Positions 54,617 through 63,479 of a stretch of 64,000 nt of DNA are shown here, piece after piece (the stretch's first letter is position 1; each line of letters opens with the position of its first letter). The DNA is taken from NCBI RefSeq assembly GCF_036245475.1, contig NZ_BTPM01000001.1, forward strand, positions 1,736,001-1,800,000, read 5' to 3'. A program made the position numbers and the translations under genes. The notes under the pieces were generated by a model that saw only the letters and a program-made list of their open reading frames with translations, did not search any database and was not told the origin of the DNA. Origin of the DNA: Vibrio sp. 10N (GTDB lineage Bacteria > Pseudomonadota > Gammaproteobacteria > Enterobacterales > Vibrionaceae).

Positions 54617-56632
54617 TTAAGCACTGACCAACAAGTGATGGTCGGTTTTATTCGGGAGATACAATGTAAACTGACTGCCTTCTCCTTCTTTGGAGTGTAC
54701 TTTAATCTCACCGCCAGTTTGACTCAATATACTTTGTGATACTGACAAACCAAGCCCGGTACCATCGCGTTTAGTGGTAAAAAATGGATCAAAAATACGC
54801 TTAAGATTGCGCTCTGAGATTCCGCAACCTTCGTCGATGACATGGATTAGTGAGCCAATGCTTTCCTTACCCTCAATCCAGTCTTCCGTTAATACCGTCA
54901 GACGCCCTTTTCCATTCATTGCATGGATGGCATTCATTTGCAGGTTGACCAATATTTGCAGCAGTTGATGACGATTCACTTCGACTGGCGTTTTGGCATG
55001 CAAATCAACCACAAATTCCACATCGCGTTTCTTCGAGCCAGTGCGAACCAAAGTGACACTTTCATCCACAATCGGGTTGACATGTTGCCATGTAATTTCA
55101 TCTTGTACACCGCCCTGACGGCTGTATTGCAACAGACTTCGGGTGATATTTCTGATGCGGTCAATCTGCGCCAAAATCGTATCGACCTCTTCCTCTACAC
55201 GATTAATATCAGCGCCAAGTTCGAATTTCATCAACTCTACATTGCCAAGAATAACAGCGGTAGGGTTATTGATTTCATGTGCAATACCAGCCGTCAGTTC
55301 ACCTAAGGCGGCCAGCTTTTCATTGGTCACGAGTTTGTCACGCGTTTGATTGAGCAGTTGTATATGCAGTTCAAGCTGCTCTGTTTTCTCTTTTAGACTA
55401 GCGGTACGAGAATGGACCTTAGCTTCAAGTTCGTGTGCTGCTTCTTGGATCTGCTCATTGCGATACTGTAATTGGTTGAGCATATTATCGAACTGAGTGG
55501 CGAGTTGACTTAGTTCGTGCTTGGAATTCAACCCAAGTGGACCAATACGTTCCTCATCCTTACCCAACTGGACCATTTTGACCACACGGTGTATCTGCTC
55601 GATGGGACGAAACAGATCTCTAGCACCACGGTACACAATCAACCCTGAGACCAGTAGCAGTAACACGATAATCGCGGTGATTTCCCCTAAGTTGGTGATG
55701 TAAGTTTTAATAAGCGGCCACACTAAGTAACCGGTGTACGTTATCCCCACTGTGTTACCGTGCCAATCGACGATCGGGTTATAACCGGCTATGTACCATG
55801 AGTCGTAAACAAACGCTTTATCAATCCAACTTTCTCCACGCTCTAATACCGCTTCCCTCACCTGTTCGGATACTACAGTGCCTAAAGCGCGACGGCCCTC
55901 ATAGGAGTCTTCCATATAAACGTTAGTGGCAATCCGCAAGTCATCGAGAAATAACGTGACGGTACCCTGGTAACTGTGGCTCGAATAGATAGTGTTTTTG
56001 ATTTCATCAACCAGCGCTAAGTTATTGTTCATTAACACGCCGCCATCCAAATAGCCGAGCAGCTGACTGTTAAAATCATACACAGCGGTCACGGACCGAC
56101 TCACCAAGGCGCGCGTTTCTGTAATGTGTTTATCCTGATGCCATACTTCCGCATGGTCGGACAAGATTGGGTCAATAGTGCTAGCTTGAGTGCGAGTGAG
56201 TACATCGAAAAAACTCTTTTGACTGGCCATTTGCAGGTAGTCGTTGCTCTTCTCCGATTGCTGCTTGGGAATCCAGCGCAGATAGTCAAGATTATAGCGT
56301 TCTCGCTGGGAGCTAACCCATGTATCGAACTCATCATGAGTTTGAAGATGATCTAGGCGAGTTCGAAACTCATAGGACGAGGCAAACGCAGTAAGGTGAT
56401 CGTGCTGGCGAATTTGTAAGCTGTGTATTTTGTCTTCGACAATATTAAGTCGCTCAGCCACATCCACTAAGGCACTTTGCCAGGTGTAATGAACAGACCA
56501 ATACGCCGTAATGCCAAACAGCGCAAACAAGGTTAAAAATATCGGCGCAGAGGTGAGAAACAACAAGCGATATCGCACCATAGAAGTGATACGGTAACGC
56601 CATTTGCCGATAAAGCGGTTTTCTCTATTCAT
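54617..56632 (-). CDS. Membrane sensor histidine kinase (Cache-type), partner of the sigma-54 activator
   Basis: 671 residues. TM1 at about 22-44, a large periplasmic Cache-like domain (45-312), TM2 at about 316-335, HAMP-like linker, coiled coil, HisKA with LGELTAGIAHEINNPTA (His452), N box NLQMNAIHA (563-571), DEGCGI and GTGLGLS. All catalytic motifs are intact. It overlaps the response regulator gene by 8 bp. The ligand is unknown; formate, molybdate or tungstate are reasonable guesses from the neighbours. Confidence 0.93.
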   Translation of the reverse strand: MNRENRFIGKWRYRITSMVRYRLLFLTSAPIFLTLFALFGITAYWSVHYTWQSALVDVAERLNIVEDKIHSLQIRQHDHLTAFASSYEFRTRLDHLQTHDEFDTWVSSQRERYNLDYLRWIPKQQSEKSNDYLQMASQKSFFDVLTRTQASTIDPILSDHAEVWHQDKHITETRALVSRSVTAVYDFNSQLLGYLDGGVLMNNNLALVDEIKNTIYSSHSYQGTVTLFLDDLRIATNVYMEDSYEGRRALGTVVSEQVREAVLERGESWIDKAFVYDSWYIAGYNPIVDWHGNTVGITYTGYLVWPLIKTYITNLGEITAIIVLLLLVSGLIVYRGARDLFRPIEQIHRVVKMVQLGKDEERIGPLGLNSKHELSQLATQFDNMLNQLQYRNEQIQEAAHELEAKVHSRTASLKEKTEQLELHIQLLNQTRDKLVTNEKLAALGELTAGIAHEINNPTAVILGNVELMKFELGADINRVEEEVDTILAQIDRIRNITRSLLQYSRQGGVQDEITWQHVNPIVDESVTLVRTGSKKRDVEFVVDLHAKTPVEVNRHQLLQILVNLQMNAIHAMNGKGRLTVLTEDWIEGKESIGSLIHVIDEGCGISERNLKRIFDPFFTTKRDGTGLGLSVSQSILSQTGGEIKVHSKEGEGSQFTLYLPNKTDHHLLVSA

Positions 56633-58079
56633 CAGACCCGTTCTCGTCCCACTCTTTGTATTTGCGCTCTAACGTTTTTCGGGCCACACCAAGGTCGCGC
56701 GATGCAGCGGACTTATTGCCAGAATGGTAATCCACCACTTGCTGAATGTGCGACTTTTCTACGTCTTTCAAAGACCAAGAGTTAGGATAGCCAAACTCCC
56801 CTTCAACCACTTGGTTAGTGTTCGGCATAGTGGTGAGATCATTCACCGACATGGTAATTGCGGTATTCACCGTACCGCCTTTCAATTCGGTAAAGTGATG
56901 AGCTGGTGGCTTACTGAGTAGGATGCAACGTTCAAGCATATTTTTTAGCTCGCGAACATTGCCCGGCCAATCGTAGTCTTGCATCGCGTGCATATCTTCA
57001 TGCGCCCATTTTGGCTCGCTCACACCTAGCTCTCGAGACAACTGGCGGGTAAAAAATGGGACTAAGTCCGAGAGATCCGCTAAACGCTCCCTCAATGCTG
57101 GCACGTCAATTCTGAGAACATTCAATCGATAAAACAGATCTTCGCGGAACTCGCCGTTAGCCACCTGATCACGAAGGTTGCGATTCGTCGCGGCAACAAC
57201 TCGAACATCGATGCTGATTTCCTTTTCAGTACCTACCGGCCTCACCGTGCGCTGTTCTAGTACCCGCAGCAGTGACGCTTGCATCGACAAAGGCATCTCT
57301 CCGATTTCATCGAGGAACAAAGTACCGCCACTGGCAACACGAAATAAGCCCTCGCGACTTTTCTTGGCACCCGTAAAGGCTCCAGCAGCATGACCAAACA
57401 GTTCACTCTCTAGTAATTCTGGAGCAAGCGCACCGCAGTTAACAGCGACAAAAGGACCTTGCCTTTGACTCGCTGTATGAATCCCTCGTGCAACTAGCTC
57501 TTTGCCTGTACCAGACTCCCCCTCAATCAACACCGACGCCCTTGATGGTGCATACTGTGTGATCAGCTGCTTTAGCTGTTTGGTCTTCTCCGAATTCCCA
57601 ATCAACTCTTTGCTGACGCGTCGACTAATGTCATGACTCAGCGCTAGGTTCATTCGCTCTGTTAAACGCTTATCCATGCAACGCTTCACAGCTTGTAGCA
57701 TTTGCTCAAGATTAAACGGCTTTAAAATAAAGTCGGAAGCACCGAGCTTTAACGCGCTGATCGCCACTTCTAAGTCTGCGTAACCTGTCATAAATATCAC
57801 ATCGGCTTTGCGTTCTTGGTCGTTAAACGCTTCTTTCCACTCAATACCAGAACGTCCCGGTAAATTGATATCCAGGATGATCAAATCATAGTGGTTTTGA
57901 AGGCGCAGGCTTTCCGCTTCTTCGACACTGTTGGCGGTGTCGACTTGGCCAAAACCTTTGCTTAGCGCTTTTTTAAGTACGGTTTGCATGCCGACTTCGT
58001 CATCGACAACAAGTACCGAGAAAGCCAAATACGGTGACGACTGTTGGTTGGGGACATCAGAGGTTTGAAATAAAGTCAT
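56625..58079 (-). CDS. NtrC-family sigma-54-dependent response regulator
   Basis: 484 residues. Receiver with D26/D27 and phospho-acceptor D70 (LIILDINLPG) and K120; AAA+ domain with Walker A GESGTGKE (187-194), GAFTGA (233-238), Walker B GGTLFLDEIG; C-terminal Fis-type helix-turn-helix (NKSAASRDLGVARKTLERK). The GAFTGA loop shows it contacts sigma-54. It is divergent from tupA, and three copies of a dyad lie in the shared spacer, probably its own binding sites. Confidence 0.95.
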   Translation of the reverse strand: MTLFQTSDVPNQQSSPYLAFSVLVVDDEVGMQTVLKKALSKGFGQVDTANSVEEAESLRLQNHYDLIILDINLPGRSGIEWKEAFNDQERKADVIFMTGYADLEVAISALKLGASDFILKPFNLEQMLQAVKRCMDKRLTERMNLALSHDISRRVSKELIGNSEKTKQLKQLITQYAPSRASVLIEGESGTGKELVARGIHTASQRQGPFVAVNCGALAPELLESELFGHAAGAFTGAKKSREGLFRVASGGTLFLDEIGEMPLSMQASLLRVLEQRTVRPVGTEKEISIDVRVVAATNRNLRDQVANGEFREDLFYRLNVLRIDVPALRERLADLSDLVPFFTRQLSRELGVSEPKWAHEDMHAMQDYDWPGNVRELKNMLERCILLSKPPAHHFTELKGGTVNTAITMSVNDLTTMPNTNQVVEGEFGYPNSWSLKDVEKSHIQQVVDYHSGNKSAASRDLGVARKTLERKYKEWDENGSDE

Positions 58080-58102
58080 AAATTGTTGTTATTGTTCCTA
58101 TT

Positions 58103-58119
58103 TGAGACAGAGTGTACCA
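58103..58119. promoter_or_regulatory. Activator site 1 upstream of tupA
   Basis: TGAGACAGAGTGTACCA, same 17-bp layout as the fdh sites. Centred about 159 bp upstream of the predicted tup transcript start. Confidence 0.6.
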
Positions 58120-58147
58120 ATGTATTACAAAACATCATGGGTAAAAT

Positions 58148-58164
58148 TGCGACATTTTGTCCCA
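58148..58164. promoter_or_regulatory. Activator site 2 upstream of tupA
   Basis: TGCGACATTTTGTCCCA, one mismatch between arms; the centre TTT equals that of fdh site 1. Centred about 114 bp upstream of the predicted start. Confidence 0.68.
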
Positions 58165-58197
58165 GCTCAAATTAATTGTAGTTTATGCAATGAAATT

Positions 58198-58214
58198 TTT
58201 AGCAAAATGTCGCA
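58198..58214. promoter_or_regulatory. Activator site 3 upstream of tupA
   Basis: TTTAGCAAAATGTCGCA: good right arm, poor left arm. Nearest of the three to the sigma-54 promoter. Confidence 0.5.
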
Positions 58215-58242
58215 GTTTGCCTCTTTTTTCCTATGGAAATTG

Positions 58243-58258
58243 TGGCATTGTCCTTGCT
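58243..58258 (+). promoter_or_regulatory. Sigma-54 promoter of the tup-mob operon
   Basis: TGGCATTGTCCTTGCT fits TGGCAY-N6-TTGCW with GG and GC at the invariant spacing, 49 bp before the tupA ATG. Confidence 0.82.
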
Positions 58259-58306
58259 TAAGGATATGGCTCGCCATAAGCACATGGTTTTACGATAAAA
58301 ACAACA

Positions 58307-59161
58307 ATGGACAATACTATGATTTCCTCTCAAAAAATGGCCTCCCGATTAATGGTTACCGCGGCGTCACTGGCAACACTGTCTGTTTCGGCTTACGCAG
58401 ACACTGGCGAACAATCCCGAGTTCGTCTGGCGACAACCACCAGCACTTATCATTCAGGCCTTCTCGACTACCTACTACCAGAATTCACCCAAGAAACGGG
58501 CTATCAAGTGGACATTATTGCCGCTGGTACCGGTAAATCGCTCAAAATGGGCGAAAACGGTGATGTGGATGTCGTCATGACGCATGCGCCGAAAGCCGAA
58601 GCCAATTTTGTTGCTTCAGGTTTTGGTATTGAGCCACGCAGTGTTATGTACAACGACTTTGTGATTGTCGGTCCAGAAAAGGATCCCGCTCACGTCCACG
58701 ATCAAAAAACGGTTGAAGAAGTCTTTGACCATATCGCGAAAACCAATGCGATTTTTATCTCACGTGGCGATGATTCTGGTACACATAAAAAAGAACTTCA
58801 GATATGGAAGCAAAGTAAGATTCAACCAGACTTTGGCGGTTACCGTTCTGTAGGCCAAGGTATGGGGCCTACGCTAAACATGGCGTCAGAAATGCAGGGG
58901 TACACCATGACCGATCGCGGCACGTGGCTCGCTTATCAAGCTAAACTCGATCTGGCTATCCTTTTCCAAGGTGACAAACAATTGTTTAATCCTTATCAAG
59001 TTATCGTCGTAAACCCGGAGCGTTATCCTACCCTTAATACCAAAGGCGCACGTGCGCTGAGTGACTGGCTTGTTTCCGACAAAGGTCAGACGATGATCAA
59101 TAACTACCGCAAAATGGGCGAACAGCTTTTTGTGGCCGATGCTAAGAGCAACAACAGTTAA
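58307..59161 (+). CDS. tupA: Tungstate ABC transporter substrate-binding protein
   Basis: 284 residues. Signal peptide ends VSAYA. The mature start VRLATTTSTYHSGLLDYLL contains the TTTST motif of TupA, which binds tungstate in preference to molybdate. GTGKSLKMGENGDVDVVMTHAP is also typical. A second ATG at 58319 gives a tidier signal peptide and has GGA 7 nt upstream; either start is possible. Supplies W (or Mo) for the formate dehydrogenase cofactor. Confidence 0.93.
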   Translation: MDNTMISSQKMASRLMVTAASLATLSVSAYADTGEQSRVRLATTTSTYHSGLLDYLLPEFTQETGYQVDIIAAGTGKSLKMGENGDVDVVMTHAPKAEANFVASGFGIEPRSVMYNDFVIVGPEKDPAHVHDQKTVEEVFDHIAKTNAIFISRGDDSGTHKKELQIWKQSKIQPDFGGYRSVGQGMGPTLNMASEMQGYTMTDRGTWLAYQAKLDLAILFQGDKQLFNPYQVIVVNPERYPTLNTKGARALSDWLVSDKGQTMINNYRKMGEQLFVADAKSNNS

Positions 59162-59859
59162 TGAGCATTACCGAAACAACCATGGAGGCGCTAAGCCTCC
59201 TATTTAGCCTAGACAGAGATCTGTGGCGGATTGTTGCTGTCTCGTTCAGTGTATCAATCTCAGCGGTCTCTTTAGTCGTGCTGCCAGCGATCATTGCGTC
59301 CTATGTGCTTGCCTACACCAACTTTCCCGGTAAGTGGTTTTTATTATCACTGGTCAATACCATGCAAGCGATCCCAACGGTGGTGATCGGACTATTGCTC
59401 TATATGTTGCTATCGCGTTCTGGCCCACTCGGTGACTGGGAAATGCTGTTTACCCAAAGAGCGATGATCGTCGGGCAGATACTTATCTGCTTTCCTGTGT
59501 TGGTTTCTATGATGCATGGCGCGTTGCAAAGCACAGACAAGCGTGCACTCGAAACATCTGTCACGCTCGGTGTATCAAGACTTCGCACTTTAATGACCTT
59601 GATTTGGGAGTCTCGCTTCCCACTAATGGCGGCGGTTGTCGCAGGGTTCTCACGTATCGTGACCGAAGTTGGCTGCTCGATGATGGTTGGCGGCAATATT
59701 ATGGGCTTAACACGAAACATCCCAACGGCCATTGCGATGGAGAGCCACAAAGGTGCTTTCGCACAAGGTGTCGCGCTTGGGATCGTATTGTTGGTTCTGG
59801 CTTTAGCGCTCAACTTTTTACTGTCATCCATGCGTGGTAAAGGCGTTCTTCGCAGCTAA
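59161..59859 (+). CDS. tupB: Tungstate ABC transporter permease
   Basis: 232 residues with five to six TM helices and an EAA-type loop (ALETSVTLGVSRLRTLMTLIWESRFPL). Start overlaps the tupA stop by one base (TAATG). Confidence 0.93.
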   Translation: MSITETTMEALSLLFSLDRDLWRIVAVSFSVSISAVSLVVLPAIIASYVLAYTNFPGKWFLLSLVNTMQAIPTVVIGLLLYMLLSRSGPLGDWEMLFTQRAMIVGQILICFPVLVSMMHGALQSTDKRALETSVTLGVSRLRTLMTLIWESRFPLMAAVVAGFSRIVTEVGCSMMVGGNIMGLTRNIPTAIAMESHKGAFAQGVALGIVLLVLALALNFLLSSMRGKGVLRS

Positions 59860-59949
59860 GTCTGCTTATTTGAACTTAGAGATTAGCAAAGACGTCGGTT
59901 TTAAATACCCACACTATAATTAATCCAAGACACTGCTTAAGGGACAACA

Positions 59950-60672
59950 ATGACAATACAACTCAAAGCAAAGCAGGTTTCGATGCGGTTTAAAGACCGT
60001 GTCCTTTTTCATATTCCCAGCCTTACGATTGGCCCAAACGAAGCCGTTTATCTAAAAGGTGACAATGGCGTTGGCAAAACCACTCTACTTAAAATCCTAG
60101 CAGGCCTTCTCAAGCCAACATCCGGTTCTGTTGAGCCCCGCAGTCAAACAATGATGTCACGTTTATTCAGCGGCGCTGGCCGCAAAGATGTCATCTATCT
60201 TCATCAATCGCCTTACCTGTTTGACGGTACGGTTTATCAAAACGTCGTGTACGGTATTAAACATAAGCGAGGCGATATTCATGATAAACGTGCTGAGGTC
60301 ATTGCTGCATTACGTTTAGTCGGCTTAGAGACGCTTGCCGATGAGCATGTTTCTGTCTTATCAGGAGGGGAAAAGCAGCGTGTAGCGATGGCGCGTGCCT
60401 GGGTATTGAAGCCGTCGATTTTGTTGATGGACGAGCCCAGCGCTTCCCTTGACCAAGAGTCTATAGAACGGCTGGTTTATATGGCGCAAGATCTATTAGC
60501 GCATGGTTCGAGTATTGTAATCACAAGCCATCAGACCAATGCCCTCACACGATTATGCCGAAAACAATGGTGGATTAAAGACTGCACCTTGATAGAATCA
60601 CCGTTGCTTCAAATCATCGATAAAAAACAGAAAGATAAAGAGAGTATTTATGTTGCATCCAACTCAGACTAG
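59950..60672 (+). CDS. tupC: Tungstate ABC transporter ATP-binding protein
   Basis: 240 residues. Walker [10 protein letters not shown], signature [15 protein letters not shown], Walker [13 protein letters not shown]-loop TSHQ. GGGA precedes the ATG. Its end overlaps mobA by 23 bp. Confidence 0.92.
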   Translation: MTIQLKAKQVSMRFKDRVLFHIPSLTIGPNEAVYLKGDNGVGKTTLLKILAGLLKPTSGSVEPRSQTMMSRLFSGAGRKDVIYLHQSPYLFDGTVYQNVVYGIKHKRGDIHDKRAEVIAALRLVGLETLADEHVSVLSGGEKQRVAMARAWVLKPSILLMDEPSASLDQESIERLVYMAQDLLAHGSSIVITSHQTNALTRLCRKQWWIKDCTLIESPLLQIIDKKQKDKESIYVASNSD

Positions 60673-61243
60673 TTGGGTTATTCTTGCTGGCGGGCAAGCC
60701 TCTCGTATGGGTGGCAATGATAAAGGGTTGATAGAGTTCAATGGTAAGCCGCTGATTGAACACGTGTTGGAGCGCCTAAAAACGCAAACCAACGATATCA
60801 CGATAAACGCAAACAGAAACCACGAACGCTATGAGCAATATGCTCCCGTGATTAGTGACTCCTATCCCGATTATCCAGGCCCTTTGGGTGGCATACACGC
60901 TGGTCTTATCTCGGGATCCACTGATTGGGTTGGATTCGTTCCCTGTGACAGTCCTTTCATTGATACTGCGGTCGTCGAGCGATTCTGTCAGTCCGTGACT
61001 GACCAGTCCGATATCCTCGTCGCTCATGATGGCGATTTTCATCAACCTGTCTTCACGATGTTCCACAAACGAGTGCTTCCAAAACTTGAAGCCTTTTTGG
61101 AACGTGGCGATCGCAAAATCATCTTACTCTATAAAGAGTGTCACACCGACTACGTTGACTTCTCAGACAGTCCTGAGTGTTTTGTGAATCTCAATACGCC
61201 AGAAGAATTGGCGAAATTAGCGACGTCAAACGATCATCATTAA
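60650..61243 (+). CDS. mobA: Molybdenum cofactor guanylyltransferase
   Basis: 197 residues. [16 protein letters not shown] is the nucleotide-binding motif, [12 protein letters not shown] and PCDSPFI follow. It adds GMP to Mo-molybdopterin to give the (bis-)MGD cofactor needed by FdhA. Overlaps tupC. Confidence 0.95.
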   Translation: MLHPTQTSWVILAGGQASRMGGNDKGLIEFNGKPLIEHVLERLKTQTNDITINANRNHERYEQYAPVISDSYPDYPGPLGGIHAGLISGSTDWVGFVPCDSPFIDTAVVERFCQSVTDQSDILVAHDGDFHQPVFTMFHKRVLPKLEAFLERGDRKIILLYKECHTDYVDFSDSPECFVNLNTPEELAKLATSNDHH

Positions 61244-61253
61244 AGAGCGCACT

Positions 61254-63032
61254 ATGACCATTAAGTCTATCAACAATGTTCCCCTACTCGGTTTTGCAGC
61301 CTACAGTGGCACCGGTAAAACCACATTACTCGAGGCATTGCTGCCAAAGCTAACCGAAACTGGCCTGCGTATCGGTGTGCTAAAACACGCTCACCATAAT
61401 TTCGATGTCGATAAGCCCGGTAAAGACAGTTACCGTTTGAGAAAGGCGGGCGCAAGTCAGATGCTAATATCCTCTCGCTATCGCCACGCGTTGATGACCG
61501 AAACACCCGATTCAGAAGCGGGCTTTGAGCACTTGCTATCACGCTTTGACCATCAAGCACTCGATCTTATTTTGGTCGAAGGCTGTAAAAATATCGCCTT
61601 TCCAAAGATTGAGCTAAACCGTCAAGAAGTCGGCAAGCCTTGGTTACACCCAAGTGATGATAATATTATCGCGATTGCGTCTGATAGCGAGCTTGACGTG
61701 ACGATCCCAACGATGAGCATCAACGATCTCGATGCCATTAAACAGTTCATCTTAGATTATGTGAAGTCGCAAAACACAAGTTCACCGGCCGCTGCCGCCT
61801 GTTGCGACACTCTCTCTCCTGCATTTCTATCTGTTGTGCAGGGACAGCAAAAGATATTAGAAGCGATTTCTCCTATTGACGCGACGGAAACTATCGCGCT
61901 TGAGGGAGCGTACGGTCGTGTATTGGCGGAAAATATCAGCTCACCTATCAATGTTCCGGCTTACACCAACTCGGCGATGGATGGTTACGCTATTCGTGGA
62001 GAAGACATTGCTCATGAGCAGTTTGACGTCGTCGCGAGCATTATGGCTGGACACGGCTACGACAAAACTCTGACTCAAGGCCAAGCCGCTCAAATTATGA
62101 CTGGCGCACCTATGCCAGAAGGCGCTGATACCGTGGTCATGCGTGAGCAAGCGATCGTAGATGGCGATCGCGTTGGTTTCGCTAATGCCTCTATTAAATT
62201 GGGACAAAATGTTCGCCAAGCTGGTGAGGATTTGGCGGTAGGTCAATCCGTGTTCACTGCCGGGACATTAGTACAAGCACCAGAGATGGGTATGATTGCT
62301 TCTTTAGGCATGAACACCGTTATGGTAAAACGTGCATTACGTGTTGCTGTGTTCTCGACTGGCGATGAAGTGCAAGCACCAGGTACACCACTCAACGCTA
62401 ACTCCATCTATGATTCAAACCGCTACACCATTATGGCCATGCTGCAGAAGCTTGGTTGTGAGATCGTTGACCTCGGTATCTTAGAAGATAACGAAGCCGT
62501 TATGGAGCGAGCCATTGTTGAAGCGAGCAAGAGTGCTGATCTTATTATTACCTCCGGTGGCGTATCTGTTGGTGATGCCGACTTCATCAAAAATGTTCTA
62601 GAGAAACGTGGCAGCGTTGATTTCTGGCGTATTAATATGCGTCCAGGTCGTCCGCTTGCATTTGGTGATATCAGCGATGTGCCATTCTTTGGCCTTCCCG
62701 GTAACCCAGTGGCGGTTATGGTGTCATTCATTAACTTTGTAGAGCCAGCCATTAAGAAAATGCAAGGTGCGCTCAGTTTTGAACCCCTCAAGGTGCCAGC
62801 TATTGCTACAGAATCGCTGCGCTCTCGTCAAGGACGTACAGAGTTCAGTCGCGGTATCTACGAAATCGATAACGAAACGGGTCAGTTGAGCGTCAAAACG
62901 ACGGGTAAGCAAGGCTCTGGAATTCTGCGTTCAATGAGTGAGGCGAACTGTTTGATAGAAATTGCCCCTCACATCGATACAGTAAAACCCGGTGAAAGCG
63001 TGACAATTATCCCACTTCAAGGCAGAATCTAG
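61254..63032 (+). CDS. moeA: Fused MobB-MoeA molybdopterin biosynthesis protein
   Basis: 592 residues. The MobB part (about 1-170) has Walker A GYSGTGKTT-like YSGTGKTTLLEALL and LKHAHHNFDVDKPGKDSYRLRKAGA, an MGD-synthesis GTPase adaptor. The MoeA part (about 185-592) has PAYTNSAMDGYA, GDEVQAPG, TSGGVSVGDADF and GLPGNPVAVMVSF, which insert metal into molybdopterin. The fusion is continuous with a linker rich in Ser/Ala/Cys. Ten base pairs separate it from mobA. Confidence 0.94.
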   Translation: MTIKSINNVPLLGFAAYSGTGKTTLLEALLPKLTETGLRIGVLKHAHHNFDVDKPGKDSYRLRKAGASQMLISSRYRHALMTETPDSEAGFEHLLSRFDHQALDLILVEGCKNIAFPKIELNRQEVGKPWLHPSDDNIIAIASDSELDVTIPTMSINDLDAIKQFILDYVKSQNTSSPAAAACCDTLSPAFLSVVQGQQKILEAISPIDATETIALEGAYGRVLAENISSPINVPAYTNSAMDGYAIRGEDIAHEQFDVVASIMAGHGYDKTLTQGQAAQIMTGAPMPEGADTVVMREQAIVDGDRVGFANASIKLGQNVRQAGEDLAVGQSVFTAGTLVQAPEMGMIASLGMNTVMVKRALRVAVFSTGDEVQAPGTPLNANSIYDSNRYTIMAMLQKLGCEIVDLGILEDNEAVMERAIVEASKSADLIITSGGVSVGDADFIKNVLEKRGSVDFWRINMRPGRPLAFGDISDVPFFGLPGNPVAVMVSFINFVEPAIKKMQGALSFEPLKVPAIATESLRSRQGRTEFSRGIYEIDNETGQLSVKTTGKQGSGILRSMSEANCLIEIAPHIDTVKPGESVTIIPLQGRI

Positions 63033-63073
63033 CGCTTAGATTTGTTAGGTAGCAATTTTAATAGGTAAACCTT

Positions 63074-63340
63074 ATGGCTCGTACCATCATTTATGAATAC
63101 AAAAACGAAGAGAAGACACTGACGTTTTCTTATCAGCAACATCGCAACATCCATGAAGCTGTCGCTGAAGCAGAAGGTATTGACCTGACGGAATTCCTGA
63201 AGATGGAACAGCAGATTGAAGCCATCTCGGATACCAAAGCAGTTCGCAACTATCGTGACAACCATTTTAAAAAGCTTGGCTTTGGTAAGATCACGCTAAT
63301 GCAAAAAGAGAACTTTGGTCTGGGTAAAAAACCTAGATAA
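63074..63340 (+). CDS. Small conserved protein (DUF2960-like)
   Basis: 88 residues, basic C-terminus (GKKPR), no signal or TM. It resembles the DUF2960 family of vibrios and Shewanella from memory. It lies 41 bp after moeA and before a terminator, so it can be read as the last gene of the tup-mob operon. Function unknown. Confidence 0.72.
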   Translation: MARTIIYEYKNEEKTLTFSYQQHRNIHEAVAEAEGIDLTEFLKMEQQIEAISDTKAVRNYRDNHFKKLGFGKITLMQKENFGLGKKPR

Positions 63341-63362
63341 GCGACCTCTCCTAAAATACCCA

Positions 63363-63390
63363 AACACCGAGCTCAAGCTCGGTGTTTTTT
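63363..63390 (+). terminator. Terminator after the DUF2960-like gene
   Basis: CACCGAGCT and AGCTCGGTG arms with a CA loop followed by six T. Confidence 0.9.
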
Positions 63391-63479
63391 ATTGGGCGTC
63401 ACAAATCCTTCACGACACCCCCACTCTCGCGACGCTAAACTAATATTAACGTTATGAATTGAGTGGTATTTATCGAATT

